Source of the DNA: UBA4742 sp002403895
GTDB taxonomy: Bacteria > Actinomycetota > Acidimicrobiia > Acidimicrobiales > Acidimicrobilacustridaceae
Assembly: GCA_036823295.1 (NCBI GenBank)
Contig: DAISGD010000006.1
Span: 36,614 to 100,613, forward strand
Reading direction: 5' to 3'
DNA: 64,000 nt
Shown here: piece by piece, positions 1 through 7,812 of the stretch
Layout: the number at the start of each line of letters is the position of its first letter
How positions within the stretch are numbered: the stretch's first letter is position 1
Translations under genes and position numbers: made by a program
The notes under the pieces: generated by a model
Told to the model about the DNA's origin: nothing
The model's database searches: none
The model's input: only the letters and a program-made list of their open reading frames with translations

Positions 1-30
1 GCCCACGTCGGAACGCAGAAGTACCTTCAT
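1..30 (-). CDS. rplI: 50S ribosomal protein L9 (5' end only)
   Basis: Only the first ten codons are inside the window; they read MKVLLRSDVG on the minus strand, which matches the N-terminus of L9 (usually MKVILxxDV). The ATG follows directly on the TAG stop of rpsR with no spacer, so translation is probably coupled. The order rpsF-ssb-rpsR-rplI is the standard actinobacterial arrangement and supports the call despite the short length. Confidence 0.8.
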   Translation of the reverse strand, partial: MKVLLRSDVG

Positions 31-528
31 CTATTCGTCACCCGCCTCGACAAGGACGTCTTCGATCACGATCTCCTCGACGACGACACCATTCTCGACC
101 TGGTCGATCACGGTCAGTTCGAGGATCTCGTCACCGGCAGCCGGCGGCGGCGCATCGGGACGCGGCGGCGGCCCGTCAGCCCGACCGCGATCACCGCGAT
201 CGCCGCGATCGCCACGGTCACCGCGGTCGCCGCGGTCGCCACGATCACGGCCTCCGCCCCGCTGGGTGGTGACCCGATTGGCGTACGGCAGCAACGCCAT
301 CTCGCGCGCGTTCTTGATGGCGATGGCGATTTCCCTCTGCTGCTGCGAGTCGTTGCCCGTGACCCGGCGAGCCCGGATCTTGGCGCGGTCGGACATGAAC
401 CGACGCAGAAGGTTGACGTCCTTGTAATCGACGTAGTCGATCCGCTCGGCGTTGAGGACGCTCGTCTTCTTCTTGCTACGACGGGCGTTGTCCTTGTTCT
501 TCCCCCGCTTGGGGGCGACCTTGGCCAT
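31..528 (-). CDS. rpsR: 30S ribosomal protein S18 with long C-terminal tail
   Basis: Small-subunit protein S18, which pairs with S6 in the platform of the 30S subunit. The S18 core covers about residues 25-88 (DYKDVNLLRRFMSDRAKI, then ARRVTGN and a QQQREIAIAIKNAREMALLP stretch). S18 is normally about 75-90 residues, but this protein has 165. The extra C-terminus is a run of Arg-Gly-Asp units, then a Pro-rich stretch, then an acidic Val/Ile/Glu-rich end. The ATG overlaps the ssb stop by one base (TGATG), and rplI begins right after the stop. The core assignment is secure; the role of the tail is unknown. Confidence 0.95.
   Translation of the reverse strand: MAKVAPKRGKNKDNARRSKKKTSVLNAERIDYVDYKDVNLLRRFMSDRAKIRARRVTGNDSQQQREIAIAIKNAREMALLPYANRVTTQRGGGRDRGDRGDRGDRGDRGDRGDRGRADGPPPRPDAPPPAAGDEILELTVIDQVENGVVVEEIVIEDVLVEAGDE
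184..249 (-). repeat. 9-bp tandem repeat encoding Arg-Gly-Asp units in rpsR
   Basis: About seven imperfect 9-bp units lie in frame within rpsR and encode repeated RGD triplets. Third-position changes between units (GAT/GAC, CGC/CGT, GGC/GGT) show the repeat is not a recent perfect slippage product, although slippage is its likely origin. Confidence 0.8.
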
Positions 529-989
529 CAGAAAGGCTCCTCATCATTGCTGTGGCCGGCGGGGGCTTCATTGGGCACGTTACGGGCCGCCGAAGCGCCC
601 GCACCACCCTCGAAGTCGCCTCCGCGGCGCTCGTTCTTCGTCACGCCGGCGGTGGCATACCGCAGGCTGGGACCGACCTCGTCGGCCACGATCTCGACCT
701 TCGACCGCTTCTCACCCTCGTTCGTCTCCCACGAGCGCTGCTCGAGGCGACCGGTCACGACGATCCGGGTGCCCTTCTGCACCGACTCGGCGACGTTTTC
801 GGCCATCTGGGCCCAGCAGGTGACGTCGAAGAAGGAAACCTTCTCCTCCCACTCCTGGGTCTGGCGGTTCTGCCAGCGGCGGTTCACGGCGAGGCCGAAG
901 GTGGCCACCGCCTGCCCGCTCGGGGTGAAACGCAGTTCGGGGTCGCGGGTGCAGTTCCCGACCACCGTGATGTTGTTGTCGCTTGCCAT
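528..989 (-). CDS. ssb: Single-stranded DNA-binding protein
   Basis: Coats single-stranded DNA during replication and repair and recruits partner proteins. The OB-fold occupies about residues 1-110 (N-terminus MASDNNITVVGNCTRDPELR, then GQAVATFGLAVNRRW and FFDVTCW). The C-terminus ends NDEEPF, the acidic tip that binds partners. Length 153 aa is typical. It lies between rpsF and rpsR in one minus-strand operon, with a one-base overlap into rpsR and a 15-bp gap from rpsF. Confidence 0.96.
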   Translation of the reverse strand: MASDNNITVVGNCTRDPELRFTPSGQAVATFGLAVNRRWQNRQTQEWEEKVSFFDVTCWAQMAENVAESVQKGTRIVVTGRLEQRSWETNEGEKRSKVEIVADEVGPSLRYATAGVTKNERRGGDFEGGAGASAARNVPNEAPAGHSNDEEPF

Positions 990-1004
990 CTCAAGGCTCC
1001 TTCG

Positions 1005-1346
1005 TTAGCCGGCGTCGGCCGGAGCGGGTGCCTCGATGAGGCCGCGTCGGGCGGCCTCGCTGTCGGGCAACCGCATCAACTTGTGGCGGACGACCTCGTC
1101 CGCGAGACGGAGGGAGCGCTCTACATCTTCGAGGCTGCGGGCCTCGGTGATGATCTCGAGCACGACATAGATGCCCTCGAACTTGTGGTTGATCTCGTAC
1201 GCAAAGCGACGACGACCCCACATGTCGGTCTTGGCGACCGATCCACTGCCGGCTTCGACCAGTTGGCCGAGCCGCTTCAAGGCGTCCTGGACGCCAGCGT
1301 CTTCGACGTCCGCGTCGAAGATGATCATGAGTTCATACGCTCGCAT
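1005..1346 (-). CDS. rpsF: 30S ribosomal protein S6
   Basis: S6 forms a heterodimer with S18 on the 30S platform. The 113-aa protein begins MRAYELMIIFDADVED and contains WGRRRFAYEINHKFEGIYV, both typical of S6. The open frame extends further upstream, but a long GGGAGGTGAT Shine-Dalgarno sequence lies 5' of the ATG at 1346 and family alignment supports this start. It is the first gene of the rpsF-ssb-rpsR-rplI operon. Two adjoining hairpins precede it and may be an autoregulatory leader. Confidence 0.95.
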   Translation of the reverse strand: MRAYELMIIFDADVEDAGVQDALKRLGQLVEAGSGSVAKTDMWGRRRFAYEINHKFEGIYVVLEIITEARSLEDVERSLRLADEVVRHKLMRLPDSEAARRGLIEAPAPADAG

Positions 1347-1369
1347 GGAGCGCATCACCTCCCTCTGGA

Positions 1370-1428
1370 CCCGGTGAAACCGGGGCCCCGACGGTCGGGG
1401 CAGGGTGTCAGTTGACCGCCCCAGCGTA
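1370..1428 (-). promoter_or_regulatory. rpsF leader: -10 element and two abutting hairpins
   Basis: A TACGCT -10-like hexamer sits at 1423-1428 (minus strand), giving a leader of about 70 nt before rpsF. In the leader, hairpin 1385-1401 has a 7-bp stem with a CCG loop, and hairpin 1370-1384 has a 6-bp stem. The S6:S18 complex is known to bind a CCG-containing mRNA motif in other bacteria, so autoregulation is plausible. I did not match the full consensus. Confidence 0.45.
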
Positions 1429-1502
1429 GTAGAAGTCACGTGCGCATCCCTCATCGCCCCAGTATGCAAACCCGGTGTGACAGGAACTGGACGGAGGCAA
1501 GG

Positions 1503-2042
1503 TCAGTCCTTGGCGGCCGTGCAGCTTGCTCCGGCCTGGTGCTCGATGCGGGCACCGACACCGAGTCCCAGGCTGGACAGCCGGCCCTGGGGGACCTCGA
1601 TGGCCAGCCGGTAGGCCTCCGGGGGCCTGGTGAGGGGACACGGGTCGGTGCCAGCCGGGCAGGGGTCCATGTCGGCCGTGAACGTCACCGTTCCCTGCTG
1701 GTCGGCAAAGGCGATGGACAGGGGAATCAGCGTGTCCTTCATCCAAAACCCGGTCGTGGTGTCGTCGTCGAACACGAACAACATGCCGGCGATGCCGTCG
1801 AGCGACGGGTCGGTCACCCCCATGAGACCCTGGCCACGCAACCCATCACGATCGGCCAACAGCACGCACCGCTCGATGACGGTGCCGTCAGGATTGACGA
1901 TGCGCACCTTCACGGCGGTGAACCCCGCGGGGGCCACCCCGCCGCGCGCCGGGATGGTCTGGGTCACACCCCGGGCACCAAGCCTCTCGTTCGAGCCGCA
2001 TGCCGTGAACCCCAGCGCGGCGACGACCGCCACCAGCACCAC
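1503..2042 (-). CDS. DUF192 family lipoprotein
   Basis: The protein has a hydrophobic N-terminus ending in an LGFTAC-like lipobox, then a DUF192 domain over about residues 45-175, with the family signatures LADRDGLRGQGLMG and GFWMKDTLIPLSIAF. The function of DUF192 is not established. The start shown is a GTG at 2042. The frame stays open into the panB end, so a start a few codons upstream, coupled to panB translation, is possible; no good Shine-Dalgarno is visible. It is probably a membrane-anchored extracytoplasmic protein co-transcribed with panB. Confidence 0.8.
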   Translation of the reverse strand: MVLVAVVAALGFTACGSNERLGARGVTQTIPARGGVAPAGFTAVKVRIVNPDGTVIERCVLLADRDGLRGQGLMGVTDPSLDGIAGMLFVFDDDTTTGFWMKDTLIPLSIAFADQQGTVTFTADMDPCPAGTDPCPLTRPPEAYRLAIEVPQGRLSSLGLGVGARIEHQAGASCTAAKD

Positions 2043-2086
2043 CAGATGAACGCGTCGCTGGGGTCGGGACCAGCCGCGGTATCGGC

Positions 2087-2956
2087 TCAGGCGCTGGCTG
2101 ATGGGGCACCGCTCCCGTAGACGCTCAGCGCCTCGGCCACCTCGCTGGGCAGGTGGTAGCTCTCCTCATCGGCGGGGAACCGCCCGGAGCGGACGTCAGC
2201 GGCATAGGCCTCCAACGCCGACACGCCGATCTGCTTGAGGGAGGCGTAGCGACGCACGAACTTCGGGAGGATCCGGTCCTCGATGCCGAGCACGTCGTGG
2301 AAGACCAACACTTGGCCATCACAGTGAGGGCCGGCGCCGATGCCGATAGTGGGGACGTCGACCGCGTCGGTAACCATGCGGGCCACCTCGTCGGGCACGC
2401 CCTCGAGCACCAGACCGAAGCAGCCGGCGTGGGCCAGCGCCTTGGCGTCAGCCACCAATCGCAACGCCGCTTCCTGCTCCCGACCCTGCACCTTGAACCC
2501 GCCCATGGCGTGCACCGATTGGGGGGTGAGCCCCAGATGGCCCATCACGGGGATCTCAGCATCGATGAGCGCCTCGATCATCGGCAGGCGCTTCCGCCCT
2601 CCTTCGAGCTTCACCGCCTGAGCCCCGGCCCGGATCAACACGGCCGCGTTGCGGACCGTGTCCTCGGTCGACAGGTGGTAGCTCATCCAGGGGAGATCGC
2701 CCACGACCAGAGCCCGCGGCTTGGCCCGGGCTACGGCCGCGGTGTGATGGGCCATGTCGTCGATGGTGACCTGGAGGGTGTCGTCGTAGCCGAGGACGAC
2801 CATGGCGAGGGAATCCCCCACCAGGATCACGTCCACACCTGCCTCGTCGGCCATGCGCGCCCCGGGAGCGTCATAGGCCGTGACCATCACGAGCGGTTCG
2901 GATCCGGTGCGGACCTTGACGGCCCGGACCGATGGCGCGGTGACGTTGTCGCCCAT
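2087..2956 (-). CDS. panB: 3-methyl-2-oxobutanoate hydroxymethyltransferase
   Basis: First committed step of pantothenate/CoA synthesis: transfers a hydroxymethyl group from methylene-tetrahydrofolate to 2-oxoisovalerate to give ketopantoate. Family motifs are clear: MVTAYDAPGARMADEAGVD, ILVGDSLAMVVLGYDDTLQV, GDLPWMSY, AVKLEGG, GHLGLTPQSVHAMGGFKVQG and TIGIGAGPHCDGQVLVFHD. Length 289 aa fits. The start at 2956 is set by an AAGGAGG seven bases upstream; the open frame beyond it is not part of the protein. The stop lies close to the DUF192 gene downstream. Confidence 0.96.
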   Translation of the reverse strand: MGDNVTAPSVRAVKVRTGSEPLVMVTAYDAPGARMADEAGVDVILVGDSLAMVVLGYDDTLQVTIDDMAHHTAAVARAKPRALVVGDLPWMSYHLSTEDTVRNAAVLIRAGAQAVKLEGGRKRLPMIEALIDAEIPVMGHLGLTPQSVHAMGGFKVQGREQEAALRLVADAKALAHAGCFGLVLEGVPDEVARMVTDAVDVPTIGIGAGPHCDGQVLVFHDVLGIEDRILPKFVRRYASLKQIGVSALEAYAADVRSGRFPADEESYHLPSEVAEALSVYGSGAPSASA

Positions 2957-3055
2957 TGCTGAGCCTCCTTGCTCCGTCCAGCGCCCCATGGCTGCCGGCG
3001 GTACGCAAAGCATAGGCACAGCGTCGAACCAACAACCACCTCTAGAGTTCCCCCC

Positions 3056-3232
3056 GTGACCGGGACGTGTGGGAGCTGCGGACGAGACGACGAGGACGTC
3101 GTCCTCGTCCGGCGCCTCTACGTCACGCCTGAGGCATGGGACACGCCCGGGAAGGTGGAGCAAGGCGACGAGGAACGTTGGTGCTTCGTGTGCCGCACCC
3201 ACTACCCCCACGAGGAGCTGGGCCAGGCCTGA
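3056..3232 (+). CDS. Small zinc-ribbon-like protein (58 aa)
   Basis: A 58-residue acidic protein with two CxxC pairs, CGSC near residue 5 and CFVC near residue 43, spaced like a zinc ribbon. The rest is charged (GRDDEDVVLVRRLYVTPEAW). The GTG start lies 7 bp after a TAGAGT hexamer (3043-3048) with no Shine-Dalgarno, which suggests a leaderless mRNA. It is divergent from panB and convergent with the penicillin-binding protein gene. I do not recognise a named family; metal binding is inferred from cysteine spacing. Confidence 0.7.
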   Translation: MTGTCGSCGRDDEDVVLVRRLYVTPEAWDTPGKVEQGDEERWCFVCRTHYPHEELGQA

Positions 3233-3241
3233 CCCCGCGAA

Positions 3242-5488
3242 TCAGGGCGGTTTGGGACCCACCGGGACGGTCGTGGTCGTCGTCGTGGTCGTCGGCTTGG
3301 TGGTGGTCGTCGTCTCCGGGGCCGTCGATGGCGTGGTGGTCGAGCTGGGAGCGGTGATCGACGGGGTCGTCGACGATCGCGGCGAGGTGCCCGTGACTCC
3401 GGTCCCCGCCGTCACCCCGGCGGTCACGTTCTTGGGACGGTTGAACGGGCAGCTGTCCAAGTCCTTGGTGGCCTTGGCCATGAACTTGCCCCAGATCGGC
3501 GCGGCGAACGTGGCACCGAAGACCTTGCGGTTGTGGACGCTGGTCATGGCCTTCACCGGTTTTGCCGCTTGGCCGGGAGCGGCCGGCTCACCCGGGTAAC
3601 CCATCCACACCGCGGTCGTCAGTTGGCACGTGTAGCCCACGAACCAGGCGTCCTTGAAGTCCTCGGTCGTCCCCGTCTTGCCCGCCGCCGGTTTGTCGAA
3701 GTTGGCCGATGTCCCTGTCCCCCCCAGGATGACCTGGCTGAGCGCCCAGCTGACCTGGTCGGTGATGTCCTGGGACACGACCCGGGTCCGCTTGCTCGGC
3801 GCCTCGTAGAGCACCCGGCCCGAGGCATCGGTCACCCGGGTGACGATCGTGGGCGTGACGTGCTCCCCGTTGTCCATCAGCGTCGAGTACCCGCTGGCCA
3901 TGTCCAGCGGGGAGACCGGGCTGGTCCCGAGCACCAACGAGGCATTGGGCTCCAGCTGGCTGACGACGCCCATGCGGTTGGCCGTGGCCACCAGGTTCTG
4001 CGGGTTGATGTCCTCCACCAGTTGGGCGAAGTAGGTGTTCACCGAGTCCTGGGTGGCTGTCACCATGTTGATGGAGCCATAGCTCTGGTTGTCGTCGTTC
4101 GACGGCTTCCAGTCGTGGCCGGCATCGGCGTTGGGGATGGTGATCCTGGCCGGGGAGTTGTAGATCTTGCCGAGGCCCAGCCCTTGTTTGAGGGCCTCGG
4201 TCACGGCGAAGGCTTTGAACGTCGAACCGGCCTGGCGACCACCGCCCCCACCGTCAGCGCCCACCGCCAGGTTGACCTGGGACTTGGCGTAGTCCAGCCC
4301 CCCCAACATCGTCTTGATGTGGCCCTGGGGGTCGACGGCCACGATGGCGGCGGACGGGTCGTTGGGCTGGTTGAGGGTGGAGGTGACGGCGTCGACGGCG
4401 TTCTGCTGCAGGTCGTAGTTGATCGAGGTGTAGATGCGCAGCCCCCCACCCTGCAGCTCGGCGTCGGTGAACTGGTCGGCAAGCGAGTGTTGGACGTAGT
4501 CGACGATGTAGCCGGTGCCGAGCTCGGGGTGGGCCAGCCGTCCGGTCGTCGACTGCTGGCGAGGGAGCACATCGTCGAAGCCCGACTTGGCCACATAGTC
4601 GTGCTGTTCCTGGGTGATGTATTTCTCTTCGAGCATGGCATCGAGGACGGACAGCCGGCGGCGGGTGGCGGTCTCGAGGCTGGTGGCGGCCGTGGGGTCG
4701 GAGGCGCCGCGGTTGGGGTCGGCGGTCTCGGGCGAGCGGATCAGCCCGGCCAGGAATGCGGCCTGACCGAGGTTGAGGTCCTCGACGTTCTGGCCGAAGT
4801 AGGTCCGCGAGGCCACCTGAACGCCGTACGCGCCCCGGCCGAAGTAGATGGTGTTGAGGTAGCGGGTGAGGATCTCAGACTTGGGCAGCTCCCGCTCCAG
4901 CTTCACCGCCAGCACCGCCTCCTTGATCTTGCGGGTGACGGTCCGCTCGTCGCTGAGGTAGGTGTTCTTGACGTATTGCTGGGTGATGGTCGAACCGCCC
5001 TGTTGGACGCCGGAGCTTCGCAGGTCGGCCCACAGCGCGCGGCCCACCCCCACCGGGTCGACGCCGCCGTGCTTGAAGAATCCACGGTCCTCGGCGCTCA
5101 CCACCGCATCGACCAGGATCGCCGGGATCTGGTCCTGGGTGACCGTGACCCGGTCCACGCCTCCAGAGAGTTGGGCCATGGCGTTGTCGGCGTTGCATCC
5201 CGCCGTCACGTCGTCGGCACAGACGAACGTGGTCTGCAGCAGCGGCGGGTCCTGGTCGGGCAGTGGCACCTGGGTGAGCAGATAGCCGACCCCGGCGATG
5301 CCGAGCACGATCAGCAACCCAGCCGCGAAGAACACGCGCCGCCAACGCCACAGGAACCCCCGGCGAACGGGATCGGGGACTTGGGGACCGGCTCTCTTGG
5401 CGCGGGACGCAGTCTTCTTCCCGGCCGCCTTCCCTTCGCTCTTGGCCGCGGCTTTCTTCGAGGGGGACCGGCCCCCGCTCGGGGTCAC
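3242..5488 (-). CDS. ponA: Class A penicillin-binding protein (glycosyltransferase/transpeptidase)
   Basis: Bifunctional peptidoglycan synthase anchored in the membrane. Order: Lys-rich cytoplasmic N-terminus (1-48), one membrane segment (about 50-72), GT51 glycosyltransferase with SAEDRGFF (catalytic Glu about 133) and GGSTITQQ (164-171), and transpeptidase with GSTFK (Ser about 422), SVN (482-484) and KTGT (604-607). It ends in a Thr/Pro-rich tail. Length 748 aa. The neighbour DUF5318 upstream, plus the rpsF-ssb-rpsR-rplI block further downstream, parallels the ponA1 locus of M. tuberculosis. All catalytic motifs are present, so it should be active. Confidence 0.95.
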   Translation of the reverse strand: MTPSGGRSPSKKAAAKSEGKAAGKKTASRAKRAGPQVPDPVRRGFLWRWRRVFFAAGLLIVLGIAGVGYLLTQVPLPDQDPPLLQTTFVCADDVTAGCNADNAMAQLSGGVDRVTVTQDQIPAILVDAVVSAEDRGFFKHGGVDPVGVGRALWADLRSSGVQQGGSTITQQYVKNTYLSDERTVTRKIKEAVLAVKLERELPKSEILTRYLNTIYFGRGAYGVQVASRTYFGQNVEDLNLGQAAFLAGLIRSPETADPNRGASDPTAATSLETATRRRLSVLDAMLEEKYITQEQHDYVAKSGFDDVLPRQQSTTGRLAHPELGTGYIVDYVQHSLADQFTDAELQGGGLRIYTSINYDLQQNAVDAVTSTLNQPNDPSAAIVAVDPQGHIKTMLGGLDYAKSQVNLAVGADGGGGGRQAGSTFKAFAVTEALKQGLGLGKIYNSPARITIPNADAGHDWKPSNDDNQSYGSINMVTATQDSVNTYFAQLVEDINPQNLVATANRMGVVSQLEPNASLVLGTSPVSPLDMASGYSTLMDNGEHVTPTIVTRVTDASGRVLYEAPSKRTRVVSQDITDQVSWALSQVILGGTGTSANFDKPAAGKTGTTEDFKDAWFVGYTCQLTTAVWMGYPGEPAAPGQAAKPVKAMTSVHNRKVFGATFAAPIWGKFMAKATKDLDSCPFNRPKNVTAGVTAGTGVTGTSPRSSTTPSITAPSSTTTPSTAPETTTTTKPTTTTTTTTVPVGPKPP

Positions 5489-5504
5489 GCGAGCGACCGC
5501 CCGC

Positions 5505-5909
5505 TCAGGCCGAGCGGGCGGGGTTCAACAGGAAGGTTCGGGCGAGATGGTTCCAGGAGCACGAGGGGCACACTTCGACGACGTAGCAGGCGAACTCACC
5601 CGACCGCTTGGCCAGTGCCCGCAGTTCGGACTTCGACGTGATGCACCGGCCGTGAGCCGGCAACCGAGGCCCGAACACGTACGAGACAAGCACAACATGG
5701 TCGTCTTCGCAGATCGGGCACACCATTGAGGTCGCTTCACTGCACTGCTGCGCTGCCCGACGAAGCTCAGGGTGGGCGTCGCACACGTCGTGCTGGGCCA
5801 GCCGACCCTTTTTGAACTCCGAGATGAGCGCCCGGCGCGCCAAGCGGTAGTCGATCTCCCCGGGTGTGCCTGATTCGGCACCCCGGATGGCTCCGGGTCG
5901 GAACGTCAC
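5505..5909 (-). CDS. DUF5318 family protein
   Basis: A 134-aa protein with an N-terminal helical region (about 15-60) and a C-terminal zinc-binding-like region carrying CPIC (about 64-67) and CPSC (about 113-116). The same family sits next to ponA1 in mycobacteria. The GTG start at 5909 is preceded by TAGCCT seven bases upstream and no Shine-Dalgarno, suggesting a leaderless transcript. It is 16 bp upstream of ponA on the same strand and so probably co-transcribed with it. The molecular function is unknown. Confidence 0.8.
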   Translation of the reverse strand: MTFRPGAIRGAESGTPGEIDYRLARRALISEFKKGRLAQHDVCDAHPELRRAAQQCSEATSMVCPICEDDHVVLVSYVFGPRLPAHGRCITSKSELRALAKRSGEFACYVVEVCPSCSWNHLARTFLLNPARSA

Positions 5910-5989
5910 CGGCGCAAGGCTAGTGACGCTGAGCGTCTCGCGCTCCGGCTGGCGGCTCCCTCTGGGACGAAATATCGCGGTCAGAGAGG

Positions 5990-6019
5990 TTGTTTCGATA
6001 TATCACTTCGATATATAGT
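5990..6019 (+). promoter_or_regulatory. padR-ino1 promoter with overlapping direct-repeat operator
   Basis: TTCGATATAT occurs at 5994-6003 and again at 6007-6016, a 13-bp period. A related CGAAATATCG lies at 5969-5978. The repeats overlap a promoter-like pair, TTGTTT (5990-5995) and TATAGT (6014-6019) with an 18-bp spacer. Transcription would start within a few bases of the padR ATG at 6029. Binding of the PadR product here would block its own promoter. Confidence 0.65.
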
Positions 6020-6028
6020 CCCCATCAC

Positions 6029-6658
6029 ATGATCGATCTCGCCATCCTCGGCCTCCTCGATGAGCAGGACCTCCACGGCTATGAGCTGAAGAAGCGGCTC
6101 GCCGCGCTGGTCGGCTCGCGCTCGGGCGTCTCGTTCGGGTCCCTGTACCCGGCCCTCGCCCGCCTCGAGAAGGCCGGCGCGGTCAAGGCGGTCGAGGCTC
6201 ACACCGTCGACGACGCCGCCATCCCCATGACTGGCGCCTTGAGCGGCGAGCTCGCGGCCTTCCGGGCTCGGCTCGGTCGGCCGGTGAAGAGCCGTCGCAC
6301 CAAGAAGGTGTACGGCATCACCGAGATGGGCCGACAGCGGCTACGCGAACTCCTTCTCGACGATCGCACCGATGACCGCACCTTCATCGTGCAGGTCGCC
6401 TTCTGTCAGACACTCTCGAGCGATGAGCGCCTGGCCCTGTTCGAGCGGCGCAAGACCGAGCTCGCTCGACGCCTCGCGGAGCGGTCGCGGGCCACCGACG
6501 GTCGCACCGACACCTATCGCCGCTCGCTACGCGAGCACGACACCCAGACCCTCACCCACGACCTCACTTGGATCGACGAGCTCATCGCCACCACCGGGGG
6601 CGCGGCCGACGAACCGGGTGAGCCCCTACCCAACCTCACCGGAGGTACCACCCCATGA
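6029..6658 (+). CDS. PadR family transcriptional regulator
   Basis: Winged-helix repressor of the PadR family: the N-terminal domain begins MIDLAILGLLDEQDLHGYEL and contains SFGSLYPALARLEKAG, both diagnostic, followed by KVYGITEMGRQRL and a helical C-terminal dimerisation region. Start at 6029 chosen by the domain edge and a near-leaderless promoter. Its stop overlaps the ino1 start (ATGA). In mycobacteria a PadR gene is also the neighbour of ino1, so control of inositol synthesis is likely. Residues 65-100 form an insertion between wing and preceding helix. Confidence 0.92.
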   Translation: MIDLAILGLLDEQDLHGYELKKRLAALVGSRSGVSFGSLYPALARLEKAGAVKAVEAHTVDDAAIPMTGALSGELAAFRARLGRPVKSRRTKKVYGITEMGRQRLRELLLDDRTDDRTFIVQVAFCQTLSSDERLALFERRKTELARRLAERSRATDGRTDTYRRSLREHDTQTLTHDLTWIDELIATTGGAADEPGEPLPNLTGGTTP

Positions 6659-7728
6659 GCAAGATCCGTTTGGCCATCGCCGGGGTCGGCAACTGCGCGA
6701 GTTCACTCGTCCAAGGCCTCGAGTACTACCGCAACGCCGAGGCTGGCGACGAGGTCCCTGGCCTCATGCACGTCGAGTTGGGCGGCTACCACATCCGCGA
6801 CATCGAGGTCGTGGCCGCGTTCGACGTCGACGCCGACAAGGTCGGGCTCGACGTGGGCAAGGCCATCTGGTCCGGGCAGAACAACACCATCAAGTTCGCC
6901 AACGTCGGCGAGCTGGGTGTGCAGATCCTGCGGGGCCCGACCCTCGACGGCTTCGGAAAGTACTACCGGGAGACCTGCGAAGAATCGCCGGCCCCGGCCA
7001 TCGACGTCACCCAGGCCCTGCGGGACGCGGACGCCGACGTGCTGGTCTCGTACCTGCCGGTGGGTTCCGAGCAGGCCCAGAAGTACTACGCCCAGGCGTG
7101 CATCGACGCCGGTGTCGGCTTCGTCAACGCCATCCCGGTCTTCATCGCCAGCGACCCGGAGTGGGCCGCCAAGTTCGAGGCCGCCGGCGTGCCCATCGTG
7201 GGCGACGACATCAAGAGCCAGGTGGGCGCGACCATCGTCCATCGCATTCTGGCCCGCCTCTTCGAGGACCGGGGCATGGTGCTCGACCGCACCTACCAGC
7301 TGAACGTGGGCGGCAACATGGACTTCAAGAACATGCTCGAGCGCGAGCGCCTCGAGTCGAAGAAGATCTCCAAGACCCAGGCCGTGACCAGCCAGATCGA
7401 GCACGGCATCGACGCCCGCGACGTCCACATCGGCCCGTCCGACCACGTCGCCTGGCTGGACGATCGCAAATGGGCCTACATCCGCCTCGAAGGCCGCAAC
7501 TTCGGCGACGTCCCATTGAACATCGAGATGAAGCTCGAGGTGTGGGACTCGCCCAATTCGGCTGGGGTCATCATCGACGCCCTGCGCTGCTGCAAGGTGG
7601 CCAAAGACCGCGGCATCGGCGGCCCCCTGCTCGGCCCGTCGGCCTACTTCATGAAGAGCCCGCCGGTGCAATACCACGACGACGTCGCTCACAAGATGGT
7701 CGAGGACTTCGCCAAGGGCGACGCCTGA
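6655..7728 (+). CDS. ino1: Inositol-1-phosphate synthase
   Basis: Converts glucose-6-phosphate to myo-inositol-1-phosphate using NAD, feeding phosphatidylinositol and mycothiol-type pathways. The 357-aa actinobacterial form shows the Rossmann motif AIAGVGNCASSLVQG near the N-terminus, then VVAAFDVDADKVG, GDDIKSQVGATIVHR, NVGGNMDFKNML and EVWDSPNSAGVIIDA. It is coupled to padR by a 4-bp overlap and thus shares its promoter. The family and neighbourhood assignment are both strong. Confidence 0.96.
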   Translation: MSKIRLAIAGVGNCASSLVQGLEYYRNAEAGDEVPGLMHVELGGYHIRDIEVVAAFDVDADKVGLDVGKAIWSGQNNTIKFANVGELGVQILRGPTLDGFGKYYRETCEESPAPAIDVTQALRDADADVLVSYLPVGSEQAQKYYAQACIDAGVGFVNAIPVFIASDPEWAAKFEAAGVPIVGDDIKSQVGATIVHRILARLFEDRGMVLDRTYQLNVGGNMDFKNMLERERLESKKISKTQAVTSQIEHGIDARDVHIGPSDHVAWLDDRKWAYIRLEGRNFGDVPLNIEMKLEVWDSPNSAGVIIDALRCCKVAKDRGIGGPLLGPSAYFMKSPPVQYHDDVAHKMVEDFAKGDA

Positions 7729-7812
7729 TCTGTATTCCCCCGGGCGAGATCGTGCCGCCGACCACCGCTAGCCATCACGCGCCGATCAGCCGCTCCGCGA
7801 GAGACTTGGACC

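Noticed and set aside
552..1415. 287-codon plus-strand ORF over ssb and rpsF
   Set aside because: Antisense shadow of two conserved genes.
3533..5641. 702-codon plus-strand ORF
   Set aside because: Antisense shadow of ponA; low-complexity and without domain motifs, caused by high GC.
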